A DNA stretch of 64,000 nucleotides from an uncultured Lachnospiraceae bacterium (GCA_910588955.1 CAJURQ010000016.1:8126-72125); one strand, 5' to 3'; positions 1 through 10,100 are shown, counted from the first letter of the stretch. Notes: a model not told the origin generated them from the letters alone. Program-made: numbers and translations.

Positions 1-1
1 C

Positions 2-613
2 GAGTGCGTGCGCGCTATCTTCGGTGCGGACAGAGTGACCGGCGGAAAAGTCAAGATGGGCGGCAAGGACGTAAAGATTGCGAAGCCGCTTGACGCTATG
101 AAGAACGGCATCGCGTATCTGCCCGAGGACCGTAAGGTGGACGGTATCGTGGGAGACCTTTCCGTGCGCGACAATATTATTTTGGCGCAGCAGGTGCTCA
201 AGGGCTTCTTTAAACCCTTCTCCAAGGCTGAGGCAAATAAGGTTGCGGATGAATACATAAAACTTCTGAATATTAAGACGGCTTCCAAGGACACGCCGAT
301 CAAATCGCTTTCCGGCGGTAACCAGCAGAAGGTTATTCTGGCGAGATGGCTCTTCACCCATCCCGAATATCTGATTCTGGATGAGCCTACCCGTGGTATC
401 GACGTGGGTACGAAGGTCGATATCCAGAAGCTGGTGCTGAAACTGGCATCCGAGGGCATGAGCGTAACCTTTATTTCCTCGGAGCTTGACGAGATGCTCA
501 GAACCTGTTCCCGTCTGATCGTCATGCGCGACCGCAAGGCAGTCGGCGAGCTGACAGGCGATGATCTGAATCAGGGTACGGTTATGAATACGATTGCGGG
601 AGGTGACAAATAA
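2..613 (+). CDS. Sugar ABC transporter ATP-binding protein, C-terminal part (YtfR/RbsA-like, cut by window edge)
   Basis: This is the second half of a duplicated-ABC ATPase that energises monosaccharide import on the cytoplasmic face of the membrane. The reading frame is open from base 2 with no start in the window, so the first ABC domain lies upstream. Visible elements are the EDRK segment typical of second domains in RbsA/MglA/YtfR proteins, the signature SGGNQQK, Walker B LILDEPTRGID and the switch region ISSELDE. The stop directly abuts the next gene's ATG at 614. Two different permease genes follow, which matches the galactofuranose importer order ytfR-ytfT-yjfF more closely than single-permease ribose systems. 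The substrate is inferred from that order only. The binding protein gene is presumably upstream. Confidence 0.9.
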   Translation, partial: ECVRAIFGADRVTGGKVKMGGKDVKIAKPLDAMKNGIAYLPEDRKVDGIVGDLSVRDNIILAQQVLKGFFKPFSKAEANKVADEYIKLLNIKTASKDTPIKSLSGGNQQKVILARWLFTHPEYLILDEPTRGIDVGTKVDIQKLVLKLASEGMSVTFISSELDEMLRTCSRLIVMRDRKAVGELTGDDLNQGTVMNTIAGGDK

Positions 614-1699
614 ATGGCAAACAGTGAAAAAACATCTGGTGCAGGGTTTTTAAAGAATCTTGTCAAAAATCAGTGTTTTATCCCGGTTGCGGCGCTTTTG
701 CTGCTGGCGGTTTTCAACCTGATTGCAGATCCTTCTTTCTTTAGAATTACATTGGGCTATAACAGCGCGGGGAATCCGGTGCTGTCCGGCTTTATCATCG
801 ACATTATCAACAACGGTTCCGAACTGGCGATTCTGGCGATCGGCATGACGCTTGTAACGGCGGCTTCCGGCGGACAGGATATCAGTGTGGGTGCGGCAAT
901 CGCTATCGCGGGCAGCGTGATCCTGCGTGTGCTCTGCGGCGGAAATGCCCGTCCCGAAACCTTGCAGGCTCCTATCATTGTGGCGTTTCTGGCTGCTTGT
1001 GTGGTTGCAATGCTCTTTGGCGCGTTCAACGGCGTGCTGGTGGCTTATTTCAAGATTCAGCCCATGATTGCGACGCTGATTCTGTATACGGCGGGACGTT
1101 CCATCGCGGCGTGGATCAACAACAACGAGCTTCCTGTTATCAGTGATCCCAAGTTCGCTTATTTCGGCGGGTTTATTCCCGGAATACCGATTCCGACACC
1201 CTGCTTTATCGCGATCGCATGCATGATCGTGATCGCCATTGTCCTGAAGGTGACAAATCTGCGCCTGTATACGCAGTCTGTTGGTATCAACCAGAGTTCT
1301 TCCAAGTTAAACGGTTTGAATCCCGAGCTGATCAAGGTGATGGCGTTCGTGATTCTGGGTCTGTGCGTAGCGGTTGCAGGATTGATTAAGGTAAGCCGTG
1401 TGTCTTCCATCAACTACTCCGTTATTGCGAAGGATATTGAGATGGACGCGATCCTCGCGGTCGCTCTCGGCGGTAACGCGCTCTCCGGAGGTAAGTTCAA
1501 TATGGCGGCTTCCATCATAGGTGCGTTTGTTATCCAGTGCCTGACGACGACGCTTTACAAGTTCGGTGTCTCTTCCACGGCGCTTCCCGCGTATAAGGCG
1601 GTAGTGGTTATCCTGCTGGTAGTTGTCAGCGCGCCTACTGTGAGAGAGTATTTCAATAAGATTACACAAAAAATGAAACTGAGCAAGGAGGTGGCGTAA
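614..1699 (+). CDS. Sugar ABC transporter permease (YtfT-like)
   Basis: Integral membrane permease of the branched-chain/ribose type (BPD_transp_2 fold), 361 residues with about nine to ten hydrophobic segments. The first is near residues 19-37, after a short basic cytoplasmic tail. The segments GMTLVTAASGGQDISVGAA and ALGGNALSGGKF are the conserved EAA-like loops of RbsC/YtfT permeases. It starts immediately after the ATPase stop and is followed one base later by a second, different permease, so the two probably form a heterodimeric channel. Galactofuranose is the likeliest substrate by gene order, but other furanoses or pentoses are possible. No regulatory site is seen inside this operon. 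Confidence 0.9.
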   Translation: MANSEKTSGAGFLKNLVKNQCFIPVAALLLLAVFNLIADPSFFRITLGYNSAGNPVLSGFIIDIINNGSELAILAIGMTLVTAASGGQDISVGAAIAIAGSVILRVLCGGNARPETLQAPIIVAFLAACVVAMLFGAFNGVLVAYFKIQPMIATLILYTAGRSIAAWINNNELPVISDPKFAYFGGFIPGIPIPTPCFIAIACMIVIAIVLKVTNLRLYTQSVGINQSSSKLNGLNPELIKVMAFVILGLCVAVAGLIKVSRVSSINYSVIAKDIEMDAILAVALGGNALSGGKFNMAASIIGAFVIQCLTTTLYKFGVSSTALPAYKAVVVILLVVVSAPTVREYFNKITQKMKLSKEVA

Positions 1700-1700
1700 G

Positions 1701-2768
1701 ATGGCAAAGACAGATAAGAATAGTGCATCTGCGGGCAAAGGTCTCGGCGCTAAGCTGGCGGGCATGACCGACACCAATCTGCTCCTCACCATTACGATTG
1801 CTGTATTTTTCCTGTTGTACATAGGGGCAATGCTTTTCCTGCGTTCGGGATTTTTAAAGCCTCAGACCTTCTTTAATATTTTGAATGCGAACGCTGCGCT
1901 GATTATCCTTGCAAGCGGCATGAGCCTTGTTATGATTACCGGCGGAATCGATATTTCCGTGGGCGGCGTGACGGCTCTCGTGAGTATGTGCTGCGCGGTT
2001 TACCTCGACTATAAGGGCGGTAACGTGTTTATGGCGGTGCTCATTGCACTGGCGATTGGTTTGGCATTCGGTGCATTCCAAGGTTTTTTGGTGGCGTATC
2101 TGGACATCCAGCCTTTCATCGTTACACTGGCAGGTATGTTCTTTGCGAGAGGTATGACAACGATTGTCAACACTTCTCCCTTCAACGTGGAGAATGAGGC
2201 GTTCGTGGCATTGAAGATGACCCGTGTGAACGTGCCCGGTCTCGGTTCTGTCAATAAGCTTGGCAAGTACGTGCCCGCTTATGTGGAGATCGGCGTGCTG
2301 GTAGCGCTTGTTGTGGTAATCGTAATGTTCGCACTGCTTCGCTGGATGAAGCTGGGACGTAACTTCTACGCTGTCGGCGGTAACAAGCAGAGCGCATTGA
2401 TGCTCGGTATCAACGTGAAGAGGACGAAGTTCCTCTCCCACTTAATCTGCGGTCTTTTGGCAGGTATCGGCGGTTTCGTCTACTTCCTGCACGTAGGTTC
2501 CGGTTCTCCCTCCCATGCGTCGGGCGCGGAGATGGACGCGATCGCATCCTCCATTATCGGCGGCACCATGCTGACCGGTGGTGTAGGTAACGTGCTTGGT
2601 ACGTTCTTCGGCGTACTCTCTCTGAGCACGATCCAGAACATCGTATCTTCTGTAGGTTTCGATGAAGCATGGTGGACCGGTATCACAAAGGCGGTTATGC
2701 TCTGCCTGTTCCTTGTGGTTCAGAGTGTGGTTATGTCTGTGAGAAAGAAGAGAAATGCGGCGAATTAA
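1701..2768 (+). CDS. Sugar ABC transporter permease (YjfF-like)
   Basis: Second permease of the same importer, 355 residues and strongly hydrophobic, with the family loops GGIDISVGGVTAL and IIGGTMLTGGVGN. A GGAGG ribosome binding site overlaps the end of the preceding gene, so translation is coupled. The first transmembrane segment is near residues 28-46. Consecutive, non-identical permease genes of this class are characteristic of YtfT/YjfF pairs. The operon ends here: a GC-rich hairpin with a short T run follows at about 2823. Confidence 0.9.
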   Translation: MAKTDKNSASAGKGLGAKLAGMTDTNLLLTITIAVFFLLYIGAMLFLRSGFLKPQTFFNILNANAALIILASGMSLVMITGGIDISVGGVTALVSMCCAVYLDYKGGNVFMAVLIALAIGLAFGAFQGFLVAYLDIQPFIVTLAGMFFARGMTTIVNTSPFNVENEAFVALKMTRVNVPGLGSVNKLGKYVPAYVEIGVLVALVVVIVMFALLRWMKLGRNFYAVGGNKQSALMLGINVKRTKFLSHLICGLLAGIGGFVYFLHVGSGSPSHASGAEMDAIASSIIGGTMLTGGVGNVLGTFFGVLSLSTIQNIVSSVGFDEAWWTGITKAVMLCLFLVVQSVVMSVRKKRNAAN

Positions 2769-2822
2769 AAGATGATATGTCCGTGAGAAGGCAGAAACAT
2801 AATTTTATAAAATCAATAAGGA

Positions 2823-2856
2823 GACCGTCGGGATGTGCTATTGCCCGGCGGTCTTT
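2823..2856 (+). terminator. Likely terminator of the sugar importer operon
   Basis: A 10-bp stem (GACCGTCGGG / CCCGGCGGTC, one G-U pair) with an 11-base loop is followed by TTT, 55 bases after the permease stop. The T run is short, so termination may be partial. Confidence 0.6.
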
Positions 2857-2906
2857 ACGCGTTCCGGCAGCCGTAAATATGGAAAAGATTTCGGCTGTTC
2901 ACATAA

Positions 2907-3086
2907 TCGGCAAGCCGTGAAGAGGGACTCTCAGACGGACTTGAGAAAGGACGCGCAGAGGGTGAAGCGAGATTTGCCGAACTGACTGCTTTTTTGCTGC
3001 AGGAGAATCGCACGGATGATCTGGCACGGGCGGTTACGGATTTGAAGTACAGGGAAGAGCTGCTCCGGCGAATACTGTATCCGTGA
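2907..3086 (+). pseudogene. Remnant of a PD-(D/E)XK (Rpn-type) nuclease/transposase-like gene, C-terminal fragment
   Basis: After an in-frame stop at 2904, the frame reads about 59 residues beginning SREEGLSDGLEKGRAEGEA and ending in RRILYP. The E/G/R-rich helix followed by a short leucine- and arginine-rich tail is the usual C-terminus of Rpn-family 'recombination-promoting nuclease/putative transposase' proteins. No start codon or nuclease core is present, so this is a decayed fragment. The gap 2769-3267 otherwise holds only the terminator at 2823 and probable promoter sequence for the chemotaxis gene. The assignment rests on composition and ending, not on a search. Confidence 0.5.
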
Positions 3087-3267
3087 CAGTGACGGCAGAT
3101 AGCTGCCGACTGCGTAATTTTTGTGTAAATGTGATAAATATTCCCGAGTCGGGACTATCTTTGTTCAACAAAAAGTGATATACTTAGAGCAATGTAAAGG
3201 CGGCGGAAGGCGAATTGCACGATATACGATATGAATATAAGGGTTACATACACGGGAGGATATTTGC

Positions 3268-4986
3268 ATGAAAAAGATTGGCTCTAAATTTGCACTGGCA
3301 ATCATCGCGCTTGCTTTGATTTCGATTATATCGCTGGGGGTTCTCGCCAACAGCATGACGGCGATTTCCCAGAGCAGTCAGGATATCATGAACAACGAGG
3401 TGGAGAAGATCAATCTGATCCACGGTATCTACGGGGACTACCTGAACATGTACATGAACGTGTACGCCCATGTGAACGCCAAGCTGCTGCGGACGATGGA
3501 TAAGCGCGCGGATGACATTCAGGAGTACCGGACGCACATGTGGGAATCCATGGAGACCTATAAGTCGAAGATCACCTCGGAGGAGGCGCTGGGAGTTTAT
3601 GATTCGCTGGCGGGGAGGCTTGAGAGCTTTGACACCTACGTGGACTCCATCATAGAACTGAGCCGGGCGAATGACAAGGAACGCGCGAATAACTTGATCT
3701 CGAATAACCTCGGCATGCTGAACAACACCATCGGCAACAGCATGACCGATCTGTTGGAATTTTCGGACACGGAGCTTGCCGACGGCAAGGGGTATCTGCA
3801 GGGGAAAGTGGAAAGCTCCTACGTGCTGATCGTGGCGGTCATCGTGATTCTGATTGTGACGGCAATTCTGGTCCTGATCATTGCGCACCGTATTATCGTG
3901 ACACCGATCCAGAAGATTGCGCAGGTGATCAACGGGATGATCGAGGATATACATAATAATAAAGGAAATCTGACCGAGAGAGTGCCCGTGCAGACGAAGG
4001 ATGAGATCGCGACGCTCGCCTCGGGTGTGAACGAGTTTCTGGATATTTTGCAGGATGTGATCGGCGGCGTTATTTCCAGCAGCGACGAGATCAACAGGCA
4101 GCAGCTCCATGTCAACGAGGTGGTGGAGGTGACGAACCAGAATGCCAGCGATACTTCGGCTACGATGGAAGAGCTGGCGGCGAGCATGGAGGAAGTGTCA
4201 TCTGCGGTAAGTTATGTCAGCGACAGCACGAAAGAGGCGGAGGCTTCTGTCGGGGAGATGGTTGATCAGGCAGTCAACGGCACGAAGTTTGCGGAGGAGA
4301 TCCGCAGCCGCGCAGAGGAGCTTCGCAGGCTGGCGCAGGAGAGCCGCGCAACTGCGGACGGTATGATAAAAGAATTTGATGTGTCATTGAATGCGTCCAT
4401 CGAGGACAGCAAACAGATCGAGAAGATAGGAAACCTGACGGCGGATATTCTGAGCATTGCCTCTAAGACGAACCTGCTGGCGTTAAACGCGTCCATTGAG
4501 GCGGCGAGAGCAGGCGAGGCGGGAAAAGGCTTTGCGGTGGTAGCGGACGAGATTCGTCAGCTGGCGGACAATTCAAAGCAGACGGCAGGAAATATCCAGC
4601 AGATTTCGGCTGGCGTTGTGGCGGCGGTTATGACACTTGCGGAGAATGCGGGTAATCTTGTGAAATTTATTAATGAAAGGGTATTGCCGGATTACGAAAT
4701 TCTGGAGCGCACAGGTGAGCAGTATCTGAACGATTCCATTACGATAGACCGTATGATGGGCGAAATGCGGGATTCCATGGAGAATATCGGCGGCATGATG
4801 CGCTCGGTGGCGGAGTCCAACGAGAACATTACAAATAATGTAAGAGAGAGCGCGCAGGGCGTCGGCGGCGTGGTGAACAACACGGCGGCGCTGGCGGAGA
4901 ATATGAAGGGCATTGTGGAAGCGCTGAATCAGGTTTCCGACGTGGTGAGCCACCTGTCTGAGCAGACGGCATGCTTTGAGGGATAG
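3268..4986 (+). CDS. Methyl-accepting chemotaxis protein
   Basis: Transmembrane chemoreceptor of 572 residues that passes extracellular signals to CheA/CheW. TM1 spans about residues 7-27 and TM2 about 183-206. Between them lies a mainly helical ligand domain of the four-helix-bundle type. A HAMP domain follows (starting near RIIVTPIQ), then a long coiled-coil signalling domain. The highly conserved hairpin tip, SKTNLLALNASIEAARAGEA, is near residues 398-417. Start ATG is preceded by GGGAGG. A small membrane-protein gene and a second receptor follow closely, so the three are probably co-transcribed. The ligand cannot be read from the sequence. Confidence 0.95.
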   Translation: MKKIGSKFALAIIALALISIISLGVLANSMTAISQSSQDIMNNEVEKINLIHGIYGDYLNMYMNVYAHVNAKLLRTMDKRADDIQEYRTHMWESMETYKSKITSEEALGVYDSLAGRLESFDTYVDSIIELSRANDKERANNLISNNLGMLNNTIGNSMTDLLEFSDTELADGKGYLQGKVESSYVLIVAVIVILIVTAILVLIIAHRIIVTPIQKIAQVINGMIEDIHNNKGNLTERVPVQTKDEIATLASGVNEFLDILQDVIGGVISSSDEINRQQLHVNEVVEVTNQNASDTSATMEELAASMEEVSSAVSYVSDSTKEAEASVGEMVDQAVNGTKFAEEIRSRAEELRRLAQESRATADGMIKEFDVSLNASIEDSKQIEKIGNLTADILSIASKTNLLALNASIEAARAGEAGKGFAVVADEIRQLADNSKQTAGNIQQISAGVVAAVMTLAENAGNLVKFINERVLPDYEILERTGEQYLNDSITIDRMMGEMRDSMENIGGMMRSVAESNENITNNVRESAQGVGGVVNNTAALAENMKGIVEALNQVSDVVSHLSEQTACFEG

Positions 4987-5013
4987 CGAAAGGCGCAGGT
5001 GGAGGAGACGGCT

Positions 5014-5280
5014 TTGGACGAGAAAAAGAATAAAAAATACAGGGACACGAAGGTTGGACTGACGCTTCGCATCCTCGTGTCCGTGTATGTGTTGTACCTT
5101 GCTTACGGCTTGATACAGGGATTCGGGGAAACCGCGGGCAACGACCGGATATTTATAGCGGCGGCGATCGTTATTTTTATAGCGGCAGGCGGCGCAATCC
5201 TGATCGTATCGGCAAAAAAACTGATTCGGAAGGAGTATGCAGATGCAGACGGACAAGCAGAAGACGATGAAGAACAGTAA
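5014..5280 (+). CDS. Small two-helix membrane protein between two chemoreceptors
   Basis: Unrecognised protein of about 88 residues. A basic N-terminus (DEKKNKKYRDTK) is followed by hydrophobic segments LRILVSVYVLYLAYGLI and FIAAAIVIFIAAGGAILIV, then an acidic tail ending EDDEEQ. I prefer the TTG start at 5014 because GGAGGAG sits six bases upstream; a GTG at 4999 in the same frame has only a weak site. The 3' end overlaps the second chemoreceptor gene by about 38 bases, so it is translationally coupled to it. An accessory membrane role is possible, but no function is claimed. Confidence 0.7.
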   Translation: MDEKKNKKYRDTKVGLTLRILVSVYVLYLAYGLIQGFGETAGNDRIFIAAAIVIFIAAGGAILIVSAKKLIRKEYADADGQAEDDEEQ

Positions 5281-6967
5281 GGGGGCGGGGATCAGGTTTA
5301 AGATCAACGCCTGTATTTTATGCGCGCTTGTTGTGCTGATCGCGTTGATGATGGTGCTGGTGGACAGGGCGAGCAAATACAACGCGCAGTATTCCCAGAT
5401 TCTTGACAGCATCAGCAAGGTGACTTTCATTAAGGATAACGCTTCCTATCTGGGGCGCACCGTTGTGGCAAAGTGCGGTACGGGCGGGGATCTGGCGTCC
5501 AGCGGGCACGTGGAAATCATTGACACGATGGAGCAGTACGTGGCGGAGGTCGGCGAGAATGTGCCGCAGGATGCGGAGTACTCGGAGATGCGTAACCAGT
5601 TCGACAAGTTTGCCTCCGAAGCGGGGAAATTTATCGCAGCGTTCCGGGAACTGCAGGCGGCGTGTGGGAACGAATACTCTTCAAAGGGTATGAATGCGGC
5701 GCAGGATATGAGCGGCAGCATGAGTTTTGTCAGCTCCAGCGCGGAGACATTGCTCGCCTCAGAGATCGCGAGAAGCGAGCAGGTGGCGGACGAGATACAG
5801 ACGGCATTCCGGAATATGCGGAACTTGGTTGTGCTGATTGTGCTGATTACGGCAGTTGTGGTTTTGGCGGCATCCTTTGCACTGACGCAGAGCATCACTG
5901 CGCCCATCATACAGCTTGAGAAAAAGCTGACGGTTATGTCCGAGGGCAACCTGACGAGCGAGGACATTAAGGTGAAAAGCCGGGACGAGGCGGGACGCGC
6001 CGCATCGGCTTTTAATAAGATGAAGGGCAGTCTGGTGCATCTGATCAGCAAAGTGGCGGCAAACATGTCGGAGCTGAAAATGGCTACCGCGACTGTCAAC
6101 AACAGCGTGGACGAGAACGCGCAGGGCGGAACGCGGATCGCCGACGCGGTGGACGGGATGCTGGCGGCGTTAGAGAGGCAGCAGCAGGAAGTCGGACGTG
6201 CGCAGGAACAGATCGGCGACATGGGAGAGGTTGCAGGGAAGGTGGCGGACTACGCCGAGGCGATCCACGGAAACGCGGGGAAGACGCGGGATAACGCCAG
6301 AGACGGGATGCAGAAAATCGTGGCTTATGTGGAGCAGATGCAGAAGGTGAACAACTCCATGCGCGAGATGGAGAGTGTGTTTGCCTCCTTCGGGGAGAAC
6401 ACGAAGGGAATGACGGAGGCGCTTGAGTCCATTTCTTCCATCGCGTCTCAGACGAACTTACTCTCGTTAAACGCGTCCATCGAGGCGGCGAGAGCCGGAG
6501 AAGCGGGCAAGGGATTCGCGGTGGTGGCGACGGAGATACGGAATCTGGCGGACGATTCGCAGGCGGCTGCCGCGCATATCGGCAAGATGATCGAGGCGGT
6601 GAGCACGCAGGCGGATCAGATGACTGCGCGGCTGCGGGAGAGTCTTGACCAGTTGGAGAAGGGCAACCAGATGACGGGCGAGGCGAAGGAGAGTTTCGAG
6701 ATTATTACGGCGGGCACGGACGAAGTCGGCAACAGCGTGGAAGATATTATAAAAGGTGTGGAAGTGCTGAGCGACAGAATCCATGAGGCGATGGAGAGCA
6801 TGGGAACGATCAAGGACGCGGCGGACGGCAATGTGATCGAGATCAACGAGGTCAGCGCCGTGGTGGCTGAACAGTCCGCAAATCTGGAAGAAGTTTCCGA
6901 GGCTATGGACAAGCTGCTTGCACTCACAGACGATGTGGAAGGGCTTGTGGAAGAGTTTAAAATTTAA
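5243..6967 (+). CDS. Methyl-accepting chemotaxis protein
   Basis: Second chemoreceptor, about 574 residues. TM1 is near residues 21-42 and TM2 near 194-216. A helical periplasm-facing type domain lies between, followed by HAMP and a signalling domain with the tip SQTNLLSLNASIEAARAGEA near residue 401. Two ATGs are possible (5237 and 5243); the second is better spaced (7 bases) from the GGAAGGAG site. The cytoplasmic part differs from the 3268 receptor outside the tip, so this is not a recent duplicate. The gene overlaps the small membrane-protein gene. Confidence 0.95.
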   Translation: MQTDKQKTMKNSKGAGIRFKINACILCALVVLIALMMVLVDRASKYNAQYSQILDSISKVTFIKDNASYLGRTVVAKCGTGGDLASSGHVEIIDTMEQYVAEVGENVPQDAEYSEMRNQFDKFASEAGKFIAAFRELQAACGNEYSSKGMNAAQDMSGSMSFVSSSAETLLASEIARSEQVADEIQTAFRNMRNLVVLIVLITAVVVLAASFALTQSITAPIIQLEKKLTVMSEGNLTSEDIKVKSRDEAGRAASAFNKMKGSLVHLISKVAANMSELKMATATVNNSVDENAQGGTRIADAVDGMLAALERQQQEVGRAQEQIGDMGEVAGKVADYAEAIHGNAGKTRDNARDGMQKIVAYVEQMQKVNNSMREMESVFASFGENTKGMTEALESISSIASQTNLLSLNASIEAARAGEAGKGFAVVATEIRNLADDSQAAAAHIGKMIEAVSTQADQMTARLRESLDQLEKGNQMTGEAKESFEIITAGTDEVGNSVEDIIKGVEVLSDRIHEAMESMGTIKDAADGNVIEINEVSAVVAEQSANLEEVSEAMDKLLALTDDVEGLVEEFKI

Positions 6968-7010
6968 GATTTTATACGGAATCAGACGGTACGAAAACTG
7001 CACAAAAATC

Positions 7011-7076
7011 AAAAAACACGTAAAACGCTTGTTTTTTCCATGTGGGGGGGGGGTATAATGGTTTTACGTGTTTTTT
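7011..7076. repeat. Perfect 16-bp inverted repeat flanking a 34-bp segment with a promoter
   Basis: The left arm AAAAAACACGTAAAAC (7011-7026) and right arm GTTTTACGTGTTTTTT (7061-7076) are exact reverse complements. The 34-bp centre holds a 10-G run and a TATAAT box. It may be a bidirectional terminator of the upstream receptor gene, although the stem is AT-rich and the loop long. It could also be an invertible promoter segment. Confidence 0.7.
7029..7059 (+). promoter_or_regulatory. Candidate promoter with a 10-G spacer for the giant secreted protein
   Basis: A perfect -10 box TATAAT (7054-7059) directly follows ten consecutive G residues (7044-7053). A TTGTTT -35-like hexamer lies at 7029-7034, giving a 19-base spacer, two longer than ideal. 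Loss of two Gs by slippage would give 17. The -35 call is weaker than the -10 call. Confidence 0.5.
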
Positions 7077-7119
7077 TATTATTTTAAAACTCGAAAAAAA
7101 GAAAACAGGAGGGCAAGGA

Positions 7120-10100
7120 ATGGGAAAAACGAAAAAGCTGCGTCTGGTCAAAAGAATGTTGGCTATGATGCTGGCTGTAGCCATGTCAGTCACTATGGTA
7201 CCCTCGACGGCGCTCGCTGCACCTGCAGACGATACCGCCGCGGAAAATATAGTGCTTGAGACAGGAGAAAACGGCGATACAAATACGCCGGGAAATCCGG
7301 AAAATATCGCACCGGAAGATGATGACGAGTCGGAGGATGACGAGAGCGTCAAAGAGAAGGACGTGAATGATGACGCGTCCGATGGCGATGCGGATCAAAA
7401 CGACAAAGAGACGCTGGACGATGGAAGTACGGAAAGCAAAGATGAAAGTACGGAAAGCAAGGATGGCAGTACAGAAAGCAAAATGGAAACGAACGAAGCG
7501 GGGGGTGAGACGCCCGCAGCGAAGCCGGCCTACGAGATCAGCCTTTCCGGCGAACTAGGGACGAAGGCGGAGTATAACGGATCCGAGCAGTTCGCAGACA
7601 TTCTGTATTATGTGACGCTGAAGAAAGACGGTGAAGAGGTTTCTGGCGATGGCGTTACGTGCACTTGGAAGGAGAAGGGCGCGGACGGCTATGCAGCTAT
7701 GGCGGCGGGAGCTAAACCGACAAATGCGGGAAGCTATCAGGCGGTACTCAACTATCCACCTCAGGATGGCGTGCATGACGGCGCTGAGCTGACGCAGGAG
7801 TTTGAGATCACGAAGGCGCCTGTGCGGATCACACTTCGAAGCGAAGGACTATATGTGAAGCCGGGCACAAAGAAAAGCGCGATTGCGGTACCGGTCATTG
7901 ATGGCGTGATTCAGGGTACAGACGGTGATGTTTATGTACTTGAAAGCGCAGACCTTGCCCTAGCCATTGACAGTATCAAAGATGCGGTGACGGACGAGGA
8001 GCTGGACGACGATGACGTGTTGACGAATGACGGCGATTATGCCATAGTCCTCACTCCGTCATATAAGGCGGATCTTGCGGCGGAGAAGAAAGCTCAGTTC
8101 GAGAAGAACTTCGAGCTGAAACCTTTCACGGCGGATATCGAAATGGCGGATCTGATCTATACGGAAGTCACGGTTAAACTGGCGGATGCTCATAAGCAGG
8201 AGGGCGAGACGGAAGCTAGTCAGATCACGAAGGAATACGACGGCAAAGCGAAGGATGCTCCGGAGAAAACCAAGGATTATACGGTTACCGTGAAGTATCA
8301 GGATACGGACGGAACGATGAAAGAGATAACCGACGCTGAGACGACCGGAGAGTGGGAGCCCTATGAAGGCAGCGCGCTGGATGCGAACGGCAAGGTGAAG
8401 GCGCCCACAAACGCGGGTTACTATACTTACAAGGTAGTTTATCCGGGCAAAGATGGCGTCTATGCCGGGAGTGAAACATATTTTTTCGTGGAGATCACGC
8501 AGGCGGAACTGAAGGTGGAAGCGAAGAACGCTTCGCCCCTGACTGTGCCCGAAAATATCACCGTAGGGGAAGTGCTGGCAAAGATTGAATATAAGGTGAC
8601 GGATAAGGATGGCAAGGACGTTACGGAGGATGTAAAGGCGAAACATATCTGGGGAACAAGCTACAGCAGTTCCGGCAGGAGCCAGATTTACGAGCCTTTG
8701 TTCACCGTGGAGGAATCAAGCGACGGCACGACATGGTCGCCTATTTCAAAATATAACACGAGCCAGAATCTGGTAAAAGGCACACAGTACCGTGTGACAT
8801 TTACCGGCAGAAAGGCGGTTTTGAATGCAAGTGGCAGTTACACAAATATTATTGATGATATAGACAGCAGCAGTGTTAACGGCGTAGACCCGAACTACAC
8901 TACGGTTTCTGCCGGAAAAGAGCTGGCGATTAAGGTCGAAGACGGAACGAAGGGGAAGATCGACGTTTCCGGGCTGCTGGGAGAGAATAAGGGCGCGAAG
9001 ACGATCAAGGAGTTAGTGCCGAAGCAGTATGACGGCAAGGCGATTTATGTATCGAGAAGCGCGTATAAAAATGTGGTGAAGCTTGTGAAGGAAGACGGAA
9101 CGCCGATTCCGACGGAGCAGCATGAGTTCACCTATACATGGTATCGCTACAGGGGCGGCGACCGCATTGACGCGGAGCTGGCAGGGGCGGATCAGTCAAA
9201 TACGAACTGGAGCGAAGTTAGAAATATGGTTTCTCCTCAGGATGCCGGCGTCTATAAGCTGGAGATTAGCTATGAGGATAAGATCGATCCGGAAACGTTC
9301 AATTACGCGGATCCTGAGGTAGTGTATTTTGCCATTGACCCGAGGCAGGTGATAATCACGCCGAAGGCGGAATCCTATGAGGTTCTGGAGGGAAGAAGCG
9401 TAGGGGATTTCTTCTACGGCGACAAAGAGATCGAATATGAAGCTAAAGCGGCAGACGGAAAGTCTCTTCCCGAGGAGGATGTGTATCCCCGTGGACAGAT
9501 CGTGAAGAAGACGACTGCAACGCCTGCGGTTCAGGATGAGTGTTATGATCAGGATGACTATAATTGGGACACTTACTTTGAGAGGAAAGATGGCGTCAGT
9601 TATGTGCTTCAGGGTCTCGAGATGAGATATCGCGACGAATGGGGCGACTATAGTGCTGATTCCAATTATACGTGCACGGCGGATGAACTGGTGGACGGTG
9701 CACGTAAGAGCACGCCTCTCAATACGGAGACAAAACCTGTTTCGGTTGTGCCGATGGGCGATCAGAAGATAACGATCACGGCGGATACCACGAAATGGGC
9801 GGCAAAGGAAAAGGTGTACGATGCGAAGCCCTTTGAGGTGAAGGATCTGGTTCCGGATGGCATGGTGAGTGTCAAGAAGGCAGATGGCACCGAGGTTTCG
9901 GGTCTGAAGCTCACTTATGAGGTTTACTACGAGGATGAGTGGGGCTATGGCAATCATGATGAGCTGAAGTATGTCGTGGACGCCGGCAGCTACGAGCTGT
10001 ATGTCCGCTTTGACGGGGATAAAGACTACGCGCCGTTCGGCTGGAATGATGAGGCTGACTATCCTGCCAAACTTGGAGTAAAGCTTGGCACCTTCAAGAT

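Noticed and set aside
2669..2920. 83-residue frame across the permease stop and terminator
   Set aside because: It crosses the terminator hairpin and shows no family features.
7042..7119. Extension of the giant protein to a start at 7042
   Set aside because: That start lies in the G tract and promoter, upstream of the likely transcription start; the signal peptide begins at 7120.
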